A program made the position numbers and the translations under genes. A DNA stretch of 64,000 bases from contig JAVBLW010000026.1 in NCBI GenBank assembly GCA_031553215.1, positions 7,945 to 71,944 on the forward strand, given 5' to 3'. Numbering within the stretch: position 1 is the first letter of the stretch; each line of letters opens with the position of its first letter. The DNA is from JAVBLW01 sp031553215 (lineage in GTDB: Bacteria; Bacillota_I; Bacilli_A; Acholeplasmatales; Anaeroplasmataceae). Shown here one piece after another: positions 44,181 to 53,552 of the stretch. The notes under the pieces are model-generated. The model ran no database searches. It saw only the letters and a program-made list of their open reading frames with translations, and had not been told where the DNA came from.

Positions 44181-44889
44181 TTTTGTTCTCCCTTATTTCA
44201 TTTTTATATATTTCACCATATTTTGAATAACTAGTAGGGTATATTTTCAATTCACTTAATAACCTAGTTATCCATAATGGTAATGCATTTTCAAACTTTA
44301 TTTCCATAATATATGAGTCTTGATTTAAGATATTTTTACCATAATTTCCACTTGAAAAATTTACATTATCATATCGATATATTATATCTTTATCAAATGT
44401 GACCCTAAAATCATCATTCTCTTTATCATAAAAAGCTTCTCTTTTATATGACAAAAATACCTTAGGATAACTATTATATTGATTTATTGAATATGATAAT
44501 TCTTGAGCAATTTGTTTTTCTTTCTTTGTCAAGGAAGAAGGTACTTCATTATTATAGATGAACTTTTCAAGTTCTCCATAAGGGGCAGCTATTCTTCTTT
44601 TTGAGACTGTTTTAGAAATTTTTCTTTTTATCTCTAAGAATGAACAATGCTCACTATCGGTAATGTCATATGTTCTAATTCTTATTTTCTCTTTGAATAC
44701 CGGCTTCATATTGGATTTATGAATCATAGTATTACTGTCATTATCGAAATAAATATTATATATTGTATATGCACCATCACGAGAGTAATAATCTTTCCTC
44801 ATATACTCATTAAAACGACTAATTAATTCATCATGTTGAAAAGAATTAATTACATACTTTTTTTCTATTCTTTTGAATACATCTGACAT
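44173..44889 (-). CDS. VTC-domain polyphosphate polymerase-like protein
   Basis: 238 aa, a stand-alone VTC catalytic domain (triphosphate-tunnel fold). Basic and acidic tunnel residues appear in order: RIEKKYVI, NIYFDND, KEKIRIRTYD, SFLEIKRKI, VFLSYKREAF, RVTFDKDI and IMEIKFENALP. In yeast Vtc4 this domain makes polyphosphate from ATP. It is coupled to the DUF4956 membrane protein, so it probably works at the inner face of the membrane. Confidence 0.87.
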   Translation of the reverse strand: MSDVFKRIEKKYVINSFQHDELISRFNEYMRKDYYSRDGAYTIYNIYFDNDSNTMIHKSNMKPVFKEKIRIRTYDITDSEHCSFLEIKRKISKTVSKRRIAAPYGELEKFIYNNEVPSSLTKKEKQIAQELSYSINQYNSYPKVFLSYKREAFYDKENDDFRVTFDKDIIYRYDNVNFSSGNYGKNILNQDSYIMEIKFENALPLWITRLLSELKIYPTSYSKYGEIYKNEIRENKNV

Positions 44890-44966
44890 ATTAGCACCTC
44901 TTTAATAAGAGTATATCAAGTAATTATGTAATAATAATGGGATAATTTTGAAATTTTACGATAAAA

Positions 44967-44993
44967 AAACATCAAATTATAAATTCGATGTTT
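44967..44993 (-). terminator. Terminator of the glyS-dnaG-rpoD operon
   Basis: AAACATC (44967-44973) pairs with GATGTTT (44987-44993), with extra AAATT / AATTT inside and a T run on the minus-strand exit. Confidence 0.8.
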
Positions 44994-45001
44994 CTCGCTT
45001 T

Positions 45002-45751
45002 TTAGATAAGTTTATGTTCTATCCAATCACATACCATATTGAACCAACGTCCAACATAATTATTTATTTTAGTAGGATCGCCCATTGCAGTAGTTTCATT
45101 TGCCAATGATAATCCATGTGCACCTTCTGGAAAAATATGAGATTCTACATTTATATTTTTCTTTTTTAAGGCATCAACCATTAAAAATGTATTTTCCACT
45201 GGAACTGACGTATCTGTGTATGTATGCCAAATAAAAGTATCTGGTGTTTTATCATTTACATTTTTTTCTAAGGAAGTATACTCTAATAGCTTACTATCAG
45301 TCAAGTTCTCACCTAGTAATATCTCAAAAGATAGTTTATGAGAGAAACTTGGATTATTAGTAATAACTGGATAACATAAAACCATTAAATCTGGTCTACA
45401 GTCGTATGCTATATCATTAAAATGACAGCCTACACTTCCAACTACGTGCCCACCAGCACTAAATCCAAGAGCTATTATTTTTGAAACATATCCAACTTTC
45501 TTTGCATAATCAACTACATACGCATAATGAGTCATAGGAGTAGGGTGAATATCAATTTGTTCACGATAATTTACTACTATAGCATGATATCCTTTTTCTA
45601 AAAATGCTAATGCAACTACTTCACTTTCACGAGGCGATGTATATTTATAACCCCCACCTGGTGCAATTACGATACAAGGTCTTTTTGTGTCATCTTTTTT
45701 ATATATTGTAAAAAAATTCTTTGTATCTAAAATATATTTTATTTCATTCAT
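45002..45751 (-). CDS. Alpha/beta hydrolase (acetylesterase-like)
   Basis: 249 aa from the ATG at 45751, with AAAGG 8 bases upstream. The oxyanion loop is APGGGYKYTSPRESE, the nucleophile Ser sits in ALGFSAGGHVVG, the Asp in HTYTDTSVPV, and the His in PEGAHGLSL. This is the pattern of small esterases related to xylan or carbohydrate acetylesterases. No signal peptide, so cytosolic. It overlaps the trmK end by 8 bases and closes the operon. Confidence 0.85.
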   Translation of the reverse strand: MNEIKYILDTKNFFTIYKKDDTKRPCIVIAPGGGYKYTSPRESEVVALAFLEKGYHAIVVNYREQIDIHPTPMTHYAYVVDYAKKVGYVSKIIALGFSAGGHVVGSVGCHFNDIAYDCRPDLMVLCYPVITNNPSFSHKLSFEILLGENLTDSKLLEYTSLEKNVNDKTPDTFIWHTYTDTSVPVENTFLMVDALKKKNINVESHIFPEGAHGLSLANETTAMGDPTKINNYVGRWFNMVCDWIEHKLI

Positions 45752-46403
45752 GTAAAACACCTTTTATTTCATTAATTTCATTTTGTAAATTATTTATACT
45801 TTGCTCTGAATTAGTTTTAGATAAATTTTTTGTTAAAATACTTAATTTTCTTTCGTACATTTCTTTAAATAATTCATCTTTTCTTATTCTTAGAATAGGA
45901 CCATATTTAATATCTAATTTATTATATACTACTTTATTTTGAGTTTTTTCTGCTATTAATATTTGATAATAATGTTTCTTATCTTTTATTAATAATTCAT
46001 CTACTATAGTATAATTATTTTCATTTAAAAAAAATCTAACCTTTTCTACATCACTATTTGGTTGCAAAATCAATCTTTTTGCTTTGTTAACTTTATCTAA
46101 ACTATTATTTAATATATCACATATTAAACTTCCACCCATGCCAGATATTACTATTAAATCAACATCATAATTAAAATCAATAAGACCATTCGATAAAATG
46201 GTCTTTATTTTTTCTTCTAAATGATAGTTTTTGATATTATTCTTTGCATTTAATAATGGACCCTCATTTATATCACAGGCATATGCTTGTCTAATTCCGT
46301 ATTTTAAGACTGATTCAATACATACATATGCATGATCGCTACCGATATCGGCTAACGAATCATATCCATTGGTTAAACTTGCAATTAATTCTAATCTATT
46401 CAT
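45744..46403 (-). CDS. trmK: tRNA (adenine22-N1)-methyltransferase
   Basis: 219 aa. The SAM motif is SLADIGSDHAYVCIE, followed by ACDINEGPLLNAKNNIKNY and VISGMGGSLICDIL, all typical of TrmK (YqfN). A helical C-terminal tail completes it. The start shares one base with the rpoD stop; rpoD-trmK is the standard Firmicute neighbourhood. Confidence 0.92.
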   Translation of the reverse strand: MNRLELIASLTNGYDSLADIGSDHAYVCIESVLKYGIRQAYACDINEGPLLNAKNNIKNYHLEEKIKTILSNGLIDFNYDVDLIVISGMGGSLICDILNNSLDKVNKAKRLILQPNSDVEKVRFFLNENNYTIVDELLIKDKKHYYQILIAEKTQNKVVYNKLDIKYGPILRIRKDELFKEMYERKLSILTKNLSKTNSEQSINNLQNEINEIKGVLHE

Positions 46404-47617
46404 TATTTTTTAATAATAAAATCCTTTAATTTACGGCTTCTTGATGGGTGTTTTAATTTTCTTAATGCCTTAGCTTCAATTTGTCTTATTCTCTCGCGAG
46501 TAACTCCAAATTCTTTTCCAACTTCTTCTAGAGTTCTTTGTCTTCCATCTAACAATCCAAATCTAAGACGTAATACTCTTTCTTCACGTTCAGTTAAAGT
46601 TTCTAATACAGCATCTAATTCTTCTCTTAATTTTGCTTTTGCCGTATATTCATACGGATCTAATGCAGAAGGGTCAGCAACGAAATCTCCTAATGAAGAA
46701 TCTTCTTCTTCTCCGACTGGAGATTCAAGACTAATAGGCTCTTGAGCAATTTTTTGAATAGCTTGAACCTTTTCTACAGAAATTTCCATTTTTGCAGCTA
46801 CTTCTTCAGGACTTGGCTCACGAGATAATTCCTGAACTAATTGTCTTTGAATTTTTACTAATCTATTTATTGTTTCAACCATATGAACTGGTATTCTAAT
46901 TGTTCTAGCTTGATCTGCTACAGCTCTAGTGATTGCTTGACGAATCCACCATGTTGCATAAGTAGAGAATTTAAATCCTTTTTCATGTTCATATTTATCT
47001 ACAGCTTTCATAAGTCCCATATTACCTTCTTGAATTAAATCAAGGAATTGTAATCCACGACCTACATATCTTTTAGCAATAGAAACAACTAAACGAAGAT
47101 TTGCTTCAACTAAACGATTTTTTGCTTCCTCAGCTACTTCAATAATATCTAATAAAGCATTATATTCTTCTTCAGTAACTGTGTTTTGGTCATCTGCTTC
47201 AATAAGAGCTATTTTACCAGCCGCTACTTGTCCAGCATAGACTTGTTTTGCATATTTTGATTCCTCATCTGAAGTAAGCAAAGAAATCTTTCCAATTTCT
47301 TTTAAATACATTCTTACTGGATCATCAACTTTTACACTTGGAGGTAAAAAGTCAAAGTTTGCAATATCAACTTCTTCTTCGATAACTTTAGAAGAATCAA
47401 ATTCAGGTTCTTTTTCATCTTCAAAACCATCAGGATCAATTTTTGCTTCTATGATTTCAGTTTCAGATATAATATTGATTTCATTTTTTGATAATACTTT
47501 TTCTATTTTTCCAAATTCTTCTGTATCCTCTGAAAAGTATTTCGTTATTTCGGTATTAATTACATAACCTTTCTTTCCAGATTCTAATAATTCTTTAAGG
47601 ACAGCTTCAAATTCCAT
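46403..47617 (-). CDS. rpoD: RNA polymerase primary sigma factor (SigA/RpoD)
   Basis: 404 aa. An acidic N-terminal region (1-95) with a divergent region 1.1 precedes region 1.2 (DPVRMYLKEIGKISLL). Region 2 follows (VSIAKRYVGRGLQFLDLIQEG, KGFKFSTYATWWIRQAITRA), then region 3 and region 4.2 (TLEEVGKEFGVTRERIRQIEA). It directs transcription from the TTGACA/TATAAT promoters seen throughout the window. It lies between dnaG and trmK. Confidence 0.97.
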   Translation of the reverse strand: MEFEAVLKELLESGKKGYVINTEITKYFSEDTEEFGKIEKVLSKNEINIISETEIIEAKIDPDGFEDEKEPEFDSSKVIEEEVDIANFDFLPPSVKVDDPVRMYLKEIGKISLLTSDEESKYAKQVYAGQVAAGKIALIEADDQNTVTEEEYNALLDIIEVAEEAKNRLVEANLRLVVSIAKRYVGRGLQFLDLIQEGNMGLMKAVDKYEHEKGFKFSTYATWWIRQAITRAVADQARTIRIPVHMVETINRLVKIQRQLVQELSREPSPEEVAAKMEISVEKVQAIQKIAQEPISLESPVGEEEDSSLGDFVADPSALDPYEYTAKAKLREELDAVLETLTEREERVLRLRFGLLDGRQRTLEEVGKEFGVTRERIRQIEAKALRKLKHPSRSRKLKDFIIKK

Positions 47618-47624
47618 ATTATTC

Positions 47625-49451
47625 CTACTTTCTCTTTTTTTGTAATTGATTCTTATTGATTTCTTTCATAACTTTTATTTTTTCTTCTAAAAGCCTTATC
47701 TGTTCATCATAATTTTTATCTCTAAATTTATCATTGATATCATTTATTTTTTTCTTTTTTGTATATTCATTAAATATTTTAATACATTCTTCTAAATCTT
47801 CATTGCAATATTTTATTTTTACCATTTTTGCTATTGTATGCTTGTCATTTTTATAACAATTTAAATAGTTTTCATTTTTTGAATTTAATATTGCAATAAA
47901 TTTTTTTTCATCGAATTCATCAAATATTGAATAGTAGTTATCTATTAATTGCATCCACAATGTTGAATGCATTTCTTCAAATGTGCTTAAATCAATATTA
48001 CTATCTATGTAATTAGCTTTTTCTTTGTTTTGCATTGCATATACAAATAATCTTAATTCAGCAACTGAATACTTGGTTAAGTAATTTAATCCCTCTTTTA
48101 GAAAATTATTATTTATTTGTAATTCAAAATCATTTTCAACATTTTTCGATATATGGTGTTTGTTAGAATAGTTATCGTAATCGATAATCAATGAGGAATA
48201 ACTAACTTTTGCCTCATTGCTAAAACGATTTAAGTAATTTTCTATTAATGTTTGACTATTATTCTCACCAATAGCATCAAATACCATTTTTTTAGCAACT
48301 TCAATATCGCTAAATTTTGTTAAATCTTTATTTCTTATTGCATTTAAATATAAATACTCAGTTGGATCAATAATGTTCTCTTCAAAATAGTTCTTATATG
48401 CTTCTTCACCATATTTTGAAACATATTCATCAGGATCAATATCATTAGGCAACATAACCATTTTAACATCTAAATTGGCTTGTTTTAAAATTTTAATAGC
48501 TTTGACTGAAGCATTAACCCCAGCATTATCACCATCATAACAAATAATTACTTCTTTTGCATATTTTCTAATTAGGTTGGCCTGATTAATTGTTAATGCC
48601 GTTCCCATAGAACAAACACTCTCTTTTAGACCACTTCGAAAGCTAGCAATAACATCCATAAATCCTTCATATAGAATTACTCTTTTTGTTCGTCTAATAT
48701 CATTTATAGCGTTATTTAAATTAAATAAAACTAATCCCTTTTTAAATATTACTGTTTCAGGTGAATTTACATATTTAGGTTGATTTTTATCTTCATTTTC
48801 AAGATATAATCGTCCGCTAAATCCTAATACATGAGAAAACTCATCATATATTGGAAATATGATTCTTCTTGTAAACATATCATAATAGGAATTCTCTTTT
48901 GCTTTTACTAATCCCAAATCAATCATGTCTAGTTCTAGGATTTTTGATTCCTTTAAAACGTTATATAAAACATCTGAATTTGCCGAAGATAAACCAATCC
49001 CAAACATTTTTATAGTTTCATCATTTATTCCTCGTTTATGCAAATAGTCTATAGCTACTTGTCCACTTTTGGTGGATAATAGATTTCTTGAGTAGAATTT
49101 TTGTGAAATATCCGTTATTTGATAATATTTTGAATAATCTGGTCCTGCATTTTTTTTAAAAGAAATATTTACCTTTACCCCCGCTTTAGAAGCTAATTCA
49201 TAAGCCGCTTCTTCAAAGGGAATATTTTTTATTTTCTTTAAGAAATTGATAGGATTTCCACCTTCGCCACAGCTCATGCATTTGGCGATTTTTTTTGTTG
49301 GTTCTATCATAAATGATGGTGAACTATCATTATGGAAAGGACATAAGCCCTTATATCCTTTTCCAGCTTTTTCTAAAGATACAAACTGACTAACCAATTC
49401 AACAATATCAGTTTTATCAATTATTTCATCAATTTGTTCTTGAGAAAGCAT
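47625..49451 (-). CDS. dnaG: DNA primase
   Basis: 608 aa from the ATG at 49451; upstream in-frame TTG/GTG codons at 49466-49458 overlap the ribosome site. The zinc finger is CPFHNDSSPSF with CMSCGEGGN (CHC2 type). The TOPRIM core follows, with ILYEGFMDVIA and CYDGDNAGVNASVKAI. The C-terminal helicase-binding region is less conserved. It makes RNA primers for replication. The dnaG-rpoD order is the conserved macromolecular synthesis operon. Confidence 0.96.
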   Translation of the reverse strand: MLSQEQIDEIIDKTDIVELVSQFVSLEKAGKGYKGLCPFHNDSSPSFMIEPTKKIAKCMSCGEGGNPINFLKKIKNIPFEEAAYELASKAGVKVNISFKKNAGPDYSKYYQITDISQKFYSRNLLSTKSGQVAIDYLHKRGINDETIKMFGIGLSSANSDVLYNVLKESKILELDMIDLGLVKAKENSYYDMFTRRIIFPIYDEFSHVLGFSGRLYLENEDKNQPKYVNSPETVIFKKGLVLFNLNNAINDIRRTKRVILYEGFMDVIASFRSGLKESVCSMGTALTINQANLIRKYAKEVIICYDGDNAGVNASVKAIKILKQANLDVKMVMLPNDIDPDEYVSKYGEEAYKNYFEENIIDPTEYLYLNAIRNKDLTKFSDIEVAKKMVFDAIGENNSQTLIENYLNRFSNEAKVSYSSLIIDYDNYSNKHHISKNVENDFELQINNNFLKEGLNYLTKYSVAELRLFVYAMQNKEKANYIDSNIDLSTFEEMHSTLWMQLIDNYYSIFDEFDEKKFIAILNSKNENYLNCYKNDKHTIAKMVKIKYCNEDLEECIKIFNEYTKKKKINDINDKFRDKNYDEQIRLLEEKIKVMKEINKNQLQKKRK

Positions 49452-49468
49452 CCTTTTCACCACCAAAA

Positions 49469-50848
49469 TTAAAATTTACATTTATTATTAATATAAGGAA
49501 TAACTTCTTCTATTTTTAAAGTTATTTGTTCCATTGTGTCTCTATCACGTAATGTAACTGTACCTTCATTTAATGTGTTATCATCAACTGTTAGACAAAT
49601 AGGAGTTCCTATTGCATCTTGACGACGATATCTTTTTCCAATTGTTTGAGAGTCATCATATGTAGCACTAAAATTTTTAATTAATTCAGAATATATTTCA
49701 TCAGCTTTTTCACTATGATATTTTTTGATAAGTGGTAATACTGCAACTTTATATGGTGCTAATACCGGATTTAAGTGTAGCACTTCTCTTACATCTCCAT
49801 CAGCTAATGTTTCTTCTTCATAAGAGCTAAATAGAATTGATAAAAGCATTCTTTCTACCCCTACAGATGGTTCTACAACATATGGAATATACTTAGTATT
49901 AGTTTCTGGATCTAAATATTCCAAATTAGTTTTTGAATGATTTTGGTGAGCATTTAAGTCATAATTAGTACGACTTGCAATTCCCCATAATTCAGCAAAT
50001 CCCCATGGAAATTTGTATTCAATATCAGTAGTAGCGTTACTATAGAAACTTAATTCTTCTTGTCCATGATCTCTAAAACGTAAATTATCTCTTTTTACCC
50101 CTAATGATACAAGAAAGTCCATACAATAGCTTCTCCAGAATGTAAACCAATCTAATTCTGTTCCTGGCTTACAGAAGAATTCTAATTCCATTTGTTCAAA
50201 TTCGCGAGTACGGAAGATAAAGTTTCCTGGTGTAATTTCATTACGGAAGCTCTTCCCGATTTGCCCTATTCCAAATGGTACTTTTCTTCTAGTAGTACGT
50301 TGGGCATTTTTAAATTGTACAAATATACCTTGAGCAGTTTCAGGTCTTAAATATACAACACTTTTGCTTTCTTCTGTTACCCCTTGATGTGTCTTAAACA
50401 TCAAGTTGAATTTTCTAATATCTGTATATTCTAATGCACCGCATGATGGACATACAACTTTATTGTCATATAAATAACTCATCATTTGTTCATTTGTCAT
50501 TCCATCACCAATAACTTCACCATGAGAATGATCTTCGATTAATTTATCAGCTCTAAAACGGCTATTACATTTTTTACAGTCAATTAATGGATCACTAAAT
50601 CCACCGATATGACCACTCGCTACCCATACTTCTGGGTTCATTAATATTGCACTATCAAGTCCAATATTGTATTTGTTTTCTTGGACGAATTTTTTCCACC
50701 AAGCATTCTTTACATTTTGTTTAATTAGCACTCCAAGTGGACCATAATCCCAACTATTTGCTAATCCTCCATATATCTCACTACCTTGAAAAACAAACCC
50801 TTGTTCTTTAAGATATGCAACCATTTTTTCTAATGTCATTGTACTCAT
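49469..50848 (-). CDS. glyS: Glycyl-tRNA synthetase, single-chain (alpha2) type
   Basis: 459 aa from the ATG at 50848, preceded by GGAGG; the in-frame ATG at 50878 lies in the promoter/leader. Class II motifs: SWDYGPLGVLIKQN, LRPETAQGIFVQF, FRNEITPGNFIFRTREFEQME, and the C-terminal anticodon domain with RYRRQDAIGTP. The zinc-like Cys set CKKC and CPSC is present. It is the dimeric form found in Staphylococcus, Mycoplasma and related groups, not GlyQ/GlyS. Confidence 0.95.
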   Translation of the reverse strand: MSTMTLEKMVAYLKEQGFVFQGSEIYGGLANSWDYGPLGVLIKQNVKNAWWKKFVQENKYNIGLDSAILMNPEVWVASGHIGGFSDPLIDCKKCNSRFRADKLIEDHSHGEVIGDGMTNEQMMSYLYDNKVVCPSCGALEYTDIRKFNLMFKTHQGVTEESKSVVYLRPETAQGIFVQFKNAQRTTRRKVPFGIGQIGKSFRNEITPGNFIFRTREFEQMELEFFCKPGTELDWFTFWRSYCMDFLVSLGVKRDNLRFRDHGQEELSFYSNATTDIEYKFPWGFAELWGIASRTNYDLNAHQNHSKTNLEYLDPETNTKYIPYVVEPSVGVERMLLSILFSSYEEETLADGDVREVLHLNPVLAPYKVAVLPLIKKYHSEKADEIYSELIKNFSATYDDSQTIGKRYRRQDAIGTPICLTVDDNTLNEGTVTLRDRDTMEQITLKIEEVIPYINNKCKF

Positions 50849-50884
50849 AAAATAAGCCTCCACACGATTATAATACATTATATC

Positions 50885-50913
50885 ATTATACTCTCATTTT
50901 TGAATAATGTCAA
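50885..50913 (-). promoter_or_regulatory. Promoter of the glyS-dnaG-rpoD-trmK operon
   Basis: TTGACA (50908-50913), 17-base spacer, TATAAT (50885-50890). No T-box is visible between it and glyS. Confidence 0.88.
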
Positions 50914-50966
50914 TTATTGCATCATTAAAAAACGCCGATGTCGAACGTTTTTTCAGATAATTAAAA

Positions 50967-50986
50967 AATCTAGCAAACGCTAGATT
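50967..50986 (-). terminator. Terminator of the 50985 acetyltransferase gene
   Basis: AATCTAGC-GTTT-GCTAGATT stem overlapping the stop codon, then a T run on the minus strand. Confidence 0.85.
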
Positions 50987-51539
50987 AGTCTTCTTCATTT
51001 AAGAGAACCATATGGATATGATCTTCCCATTTTCCCTGGATTTTCAAATATTTTTTGGAGAATCCTTCGTTTTCAAATCCTAATTTGGATAACATATCTA
51101 TTGACCATTTGTTATCGGGCATTAGATTGGCCTCTATTCGATGTAATCCCATATCTTTAAATGCAATTTCTATTCCTTTTTCAATGGCTTCTTGCATATA
51201 TCCTTTTTGTAATTCATCTTTATCTAAACGATATGATAAATAACATGATTGGAATGATCCCTTTATAATACCGTTAAATATTATAGTACCAATTATTCTT
51301 TCTTCACCCTTTTTTGTTAACCAATATTTTACACTTGCATTATTCCACACTTGTAAATATTCATCTATTAATATCTTTTTTTGATATTCTTCAGTATAAT
51401 AATGTTCACTTCTTATTGGTTCAATATTGCTTAAAAACACTTTGTTTCTACTTAAATAGTCAATTACTTCCTTAACCATTTTAGGATTAGAAATATGTAA
51501 ATTTAATCTTTCTGTTTCATACATATCTTTCATTGCCAT
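50985..51539 (-). CDS. GNAT family N-acetyltransferase (RimJ/RimL-like)
   Basis: 184 aa. Acetyltransf_3 features: TERLNLHIS at the start, RIIGTIIFNGI, LSYRLDKDELQKGYMQEAIEKGIEIAF (acetyl-CoA loop), and LHRIEANLMPDNKWSIDMLSKLGFENEG. These are the hallmarks of ribosomal-protein-type N-acetyltransferases. Substrate unknown. AGGTGATTTGAT precedes the ATG. It stands alone between its own terminator and a divergent small gene. Confidence 0.85.
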   Translation of the reverse strand: MAMKDMYETERLNLHISNPKMVKEVIDYLSRNKVFLSNIEPIRSEHYYTEEYQKKILIDEYLQVWNNASVKYWLTKKGEERIIGTIIFNGIIKGSFQSCYLSYRLDKDELQKGYMQEAIEKGIEIAFKDMGLHRIEANLMPDNKWSIDMLSKLGFENEGFSKKYLKIQGKWEDHIHMVLLNEED

Positions 51540-51653
51540 ATCAAATCACCTACTATTACTTTCTATTATCTCCAATTATAACATAAAATTCTAAAATTCA
51601 ATAAAATAGGTACTTTTTTTTATTTATTACATATAATATATTAGGTGGATATT

Positions 51654-51899
51654 ATGAAAGACTTTTTCAAAAATATAAAAAAACATTATCCTATAGTACT
51701 GACCAGTATCGTTATATATCAAATTGCTTTAACTATTTTTTTCTACTCATCATCTAATCTTCATATCCTATGTTGGATGATTGTATTTATATCTTTAACA
51801 ATTGTAGTTAAAGATCACAAATCAACGGCAAAAAACTTTTTAAAAAAAATATTTACAGCTGATGAAGAAAAAGATAATTCAAAAGAAACAAATGAATGA
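51654..51899 (+). CDS. Small two-helix membrane protein
   Basis: 81 aa from the ATG at 51654 (AGGTGG 5 bases upstream; an in-frame GTG at 51645 overlaps that site). Two hydrophobic segments (about 13-32 and 36-52) and a charged tail ending KDNSKETNE. A TATAAT near 51632 may be its -10 element. Not recognised. It is one of the few plus-strand genes. Confidence 0.55.
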   Translation: MKDFFKNIKKHYPIVLTSIVIYQIALTIFFYSSSNLHILCWMIVFISLTIVVKDHKSTAKNFLKKIFTADEEKDNSKETNE

Positions 51900-51926
51900 A
51901 AGGCTTCAATTAACAGCAGCCTTTTA
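51900..51926. terminator. Terminator shared by the small plus gene and the YsxE-like gene
   Basis: AAGGCT / AGCCTT stem followed by a T run on the plus strand, between convergent genes. Confidence 0.65.
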
Positions 51927-52811
51927 TTTATAATTTTTAAAAACCGTACAAAAGTTTGATATCTTATTAGTTATTTGAATATATTTATTTAATGATTCAT
52001 AATTTAACATTGTTTCTGTATTTATATTCAAAATATAAATATATAATACCAAGAATTTAAAATATGTTTTATAAATGTCCTTCTTATATTCATTTAACCA
52101 TGGATTTATAATTTCATACCAATTAATTTCAATATGATCGTTCTCTACATAAAACTTTGCAATATCACTAACCACAAAACCAAAATAAGCATTATTATAA
52201 TTAATTATATATTTATCTTTAAAATGGCTTACTGATGGGTTTGAGTGATTTAGTGCATATGTTAAATCTGTACTTGCCTCAATATCTTTATGTAGCTTAT
52301 TTTGAAGCTTTTCCATTATTTTTTTAGCTTCTAATATTATATTATATTTACTTAAATAAACCCAGGTATAATCACCTTTTAAACTAGATGTCTCTAGGAT
52401 TCTCATATTCATCTCAATTAATGAGAATCTAGAATCTAGGATTTTATATAAATTAGTAAGATTTTGGTATTCTTTTTTCTTTAAAGATACATCAAACCTA
52501 GTTAATGAATGAACTTGTTTTAGTTCTTCCTTAATATGTGGTATTTTAGTTTTCTCTTCACCCTTATTATCTAGAAATAAATATATATAATAAGTCTTAT
52601 CCAAATATTTAATAATATGATTCTCATAAAATATATTTGCATTAACATATTTTAATATTTGATATATATCAATTGCTTTTTGATCCATTTCTTTAATAAT
52701 AAATTTATGATTAGCAGTTGTAAAATAATATGCTTTATTGCTGAATTTGCCAACCTTAACAGGAGTAAGATTGGCAAGTTTAGCGATTTGAATTATATCG
52801 TGATTATCCAT
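51924..52811 (-). CDS. YsxE/CotS-like kinase-fold spore coat protein, probable pseudokinase
   Basis: 295 aa with an aminoglycoside-phosphotransferase-like layout: N-lobe with FIIKEMD, and C-lobe HSNPSVSHFKDKYIINYNNAYFGFVVSDIAKF. The catalytic HxD and the metal DFD Asp of true kinases are replaced (HSN, NYNN), so activity is unlikely. B. subtilis YsxE is encoded beside spoVID and is a CotS-family coat protein; here the gene overlaps a SpoVID-like gene by 8 bases in the same order. Assignment rests on fold plus synteny. Confidence 0.65.
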   Translation of the reverse strand: MDNHDIIQIAKLANLTPVKVGKFSNKAYYFTTANHKFIIKEMDQKAIDIYQILKYVNANIFYENHIIKYLDKTYYIYLFLDNKGEEKTKIPHIKEELKQVHSLTRFDVSLKKKEYQNLTNLYKILDSRFSLIEMNMRILETSSLKGDYTWVYLSKYNIILEAKKIMEKLQNKLHKDIEASTDLTYALNHSNPSVSHFKDKYIINYNNAYFGFVVSDIAKFYVENDHIEINWYEIINPWLNEYKKDIYKTYFKFLVLYIYILNINTETMLNYESLNKYIQITNKISNFCTVFKNYK

Positions 52812-53514
52812 GAATTTTGATTACGACACATTTATTTTCTTTATCATATTTTTTATATAGATCATCAATTGAAATATTATAATCTTTACTTATTTGATTT
52901 AAGTATGCTTCATTATTAACAGCTATTTTTTTAATAACCGAGAAGTTATTTCTGGTATTATCAAAAAAATCTAGGAAGCTTCTTTCATTTCTATTATCCA
53001 TAGTAGAAATTATTTCTATCTTTTTAGAGTCAGAAACCTCTTCCTCTCTAACACTTTCTTCTACAACTTCTATTTGTTCTTCTTTTCTTTTTTCTAATGA
53101 TTCAGATAGTAATGTATCATAATTTTCTTTAATTTCTTGTTTTAATTCTTCGTTTTTTTCATTTTCTTTTTTTGATATTTCCTGAAATGATTCCTTTTGT
53201 CTTTCAATCATTTTTGTATTTAAGATAATTTCATAATAGCAAGTAACACCTTGATTATCTATAACCTCAAGTCTCATATCATTTATCTTAATATCATTTA
53301 CTTCCATATCTTCTTTTAGCATAATAGTAAAGTCTATTTCTTTACTTACAAACATTTCTTCAAGCTTAGTATCATAATAATTAATATCTATTACTATCGT
53401 ACCAGATAGAATACTATCATCAACCTCATAACCATCTAACTTTGAATTAAAAGCTTTTACTTGAGTAATTTTTGAGATATTAAAAAAATTACTCTCTAAT
53501 AAATTAAGTTCCAT
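52804..53514 (-). CDS. SpoVID-like protein (N-terminal SPOCS-type domain, C-terminal LysM-like)
   Basis: 236 aa from the ATG at 53514, with TTAGGTGAT upstream. Residues 1-115 are beta-rich (LSGTIVIDINYYDT, FTIMLKEDM, DNQGVTCYYEIILNT) like the SPOCS/DUF3794 domain of SpoVID. A Glu/Lys coiled linker (115-175) follows, then a degenerate LysM-like end (IAVNNEAYLNQISKDYNISIDDLYKKY). SpoVID directs coat encasement of spores. The neighbours engB and a YsxE-like gene mirror the B. subtilis ysxE-spoVID...ysxC region. It is shorter than SpoVID (about 575 aa). Confidence 0.65.
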   Translation of the reverse strand: MELNLLESNFFNISKITQVKAFNSKLDGYEVDDSILSGTIVIDINYYDTKLEEMFVSKEIDFTIMLKEDMEVNDIKINDMRLEVIDNQGVTCYYEIILNTKMIERQKESFQEISKKENEKNEELKQEIKENYDTLLSESLEKRKEEQIEVVEESVREEEVSDSKKIEIISTMDNRNERSFLDFFDNTRNNFSVIKKIAVNNEAYLNQISKDYNISIDDLYKKYDKENKCVVIKIHG

Positions 53515-53552
53515 ATTATCACCTAACAAATTATATGAGTAATTATTTTAAA

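Noticed and set aside
49452..49466. Upstream TTG/GTG starts for dnaG
   Set aside because: They overlap the GGTGGTG ribosome site, and the family start (MLSQEQIDEI) fits the ATG at 49451.
50849..50880. T-box ahead of the glycyl-tRNA synthetase
   Set aside because: The promoter lies only about 40 bases before the start codon and no T-box sequence is present.
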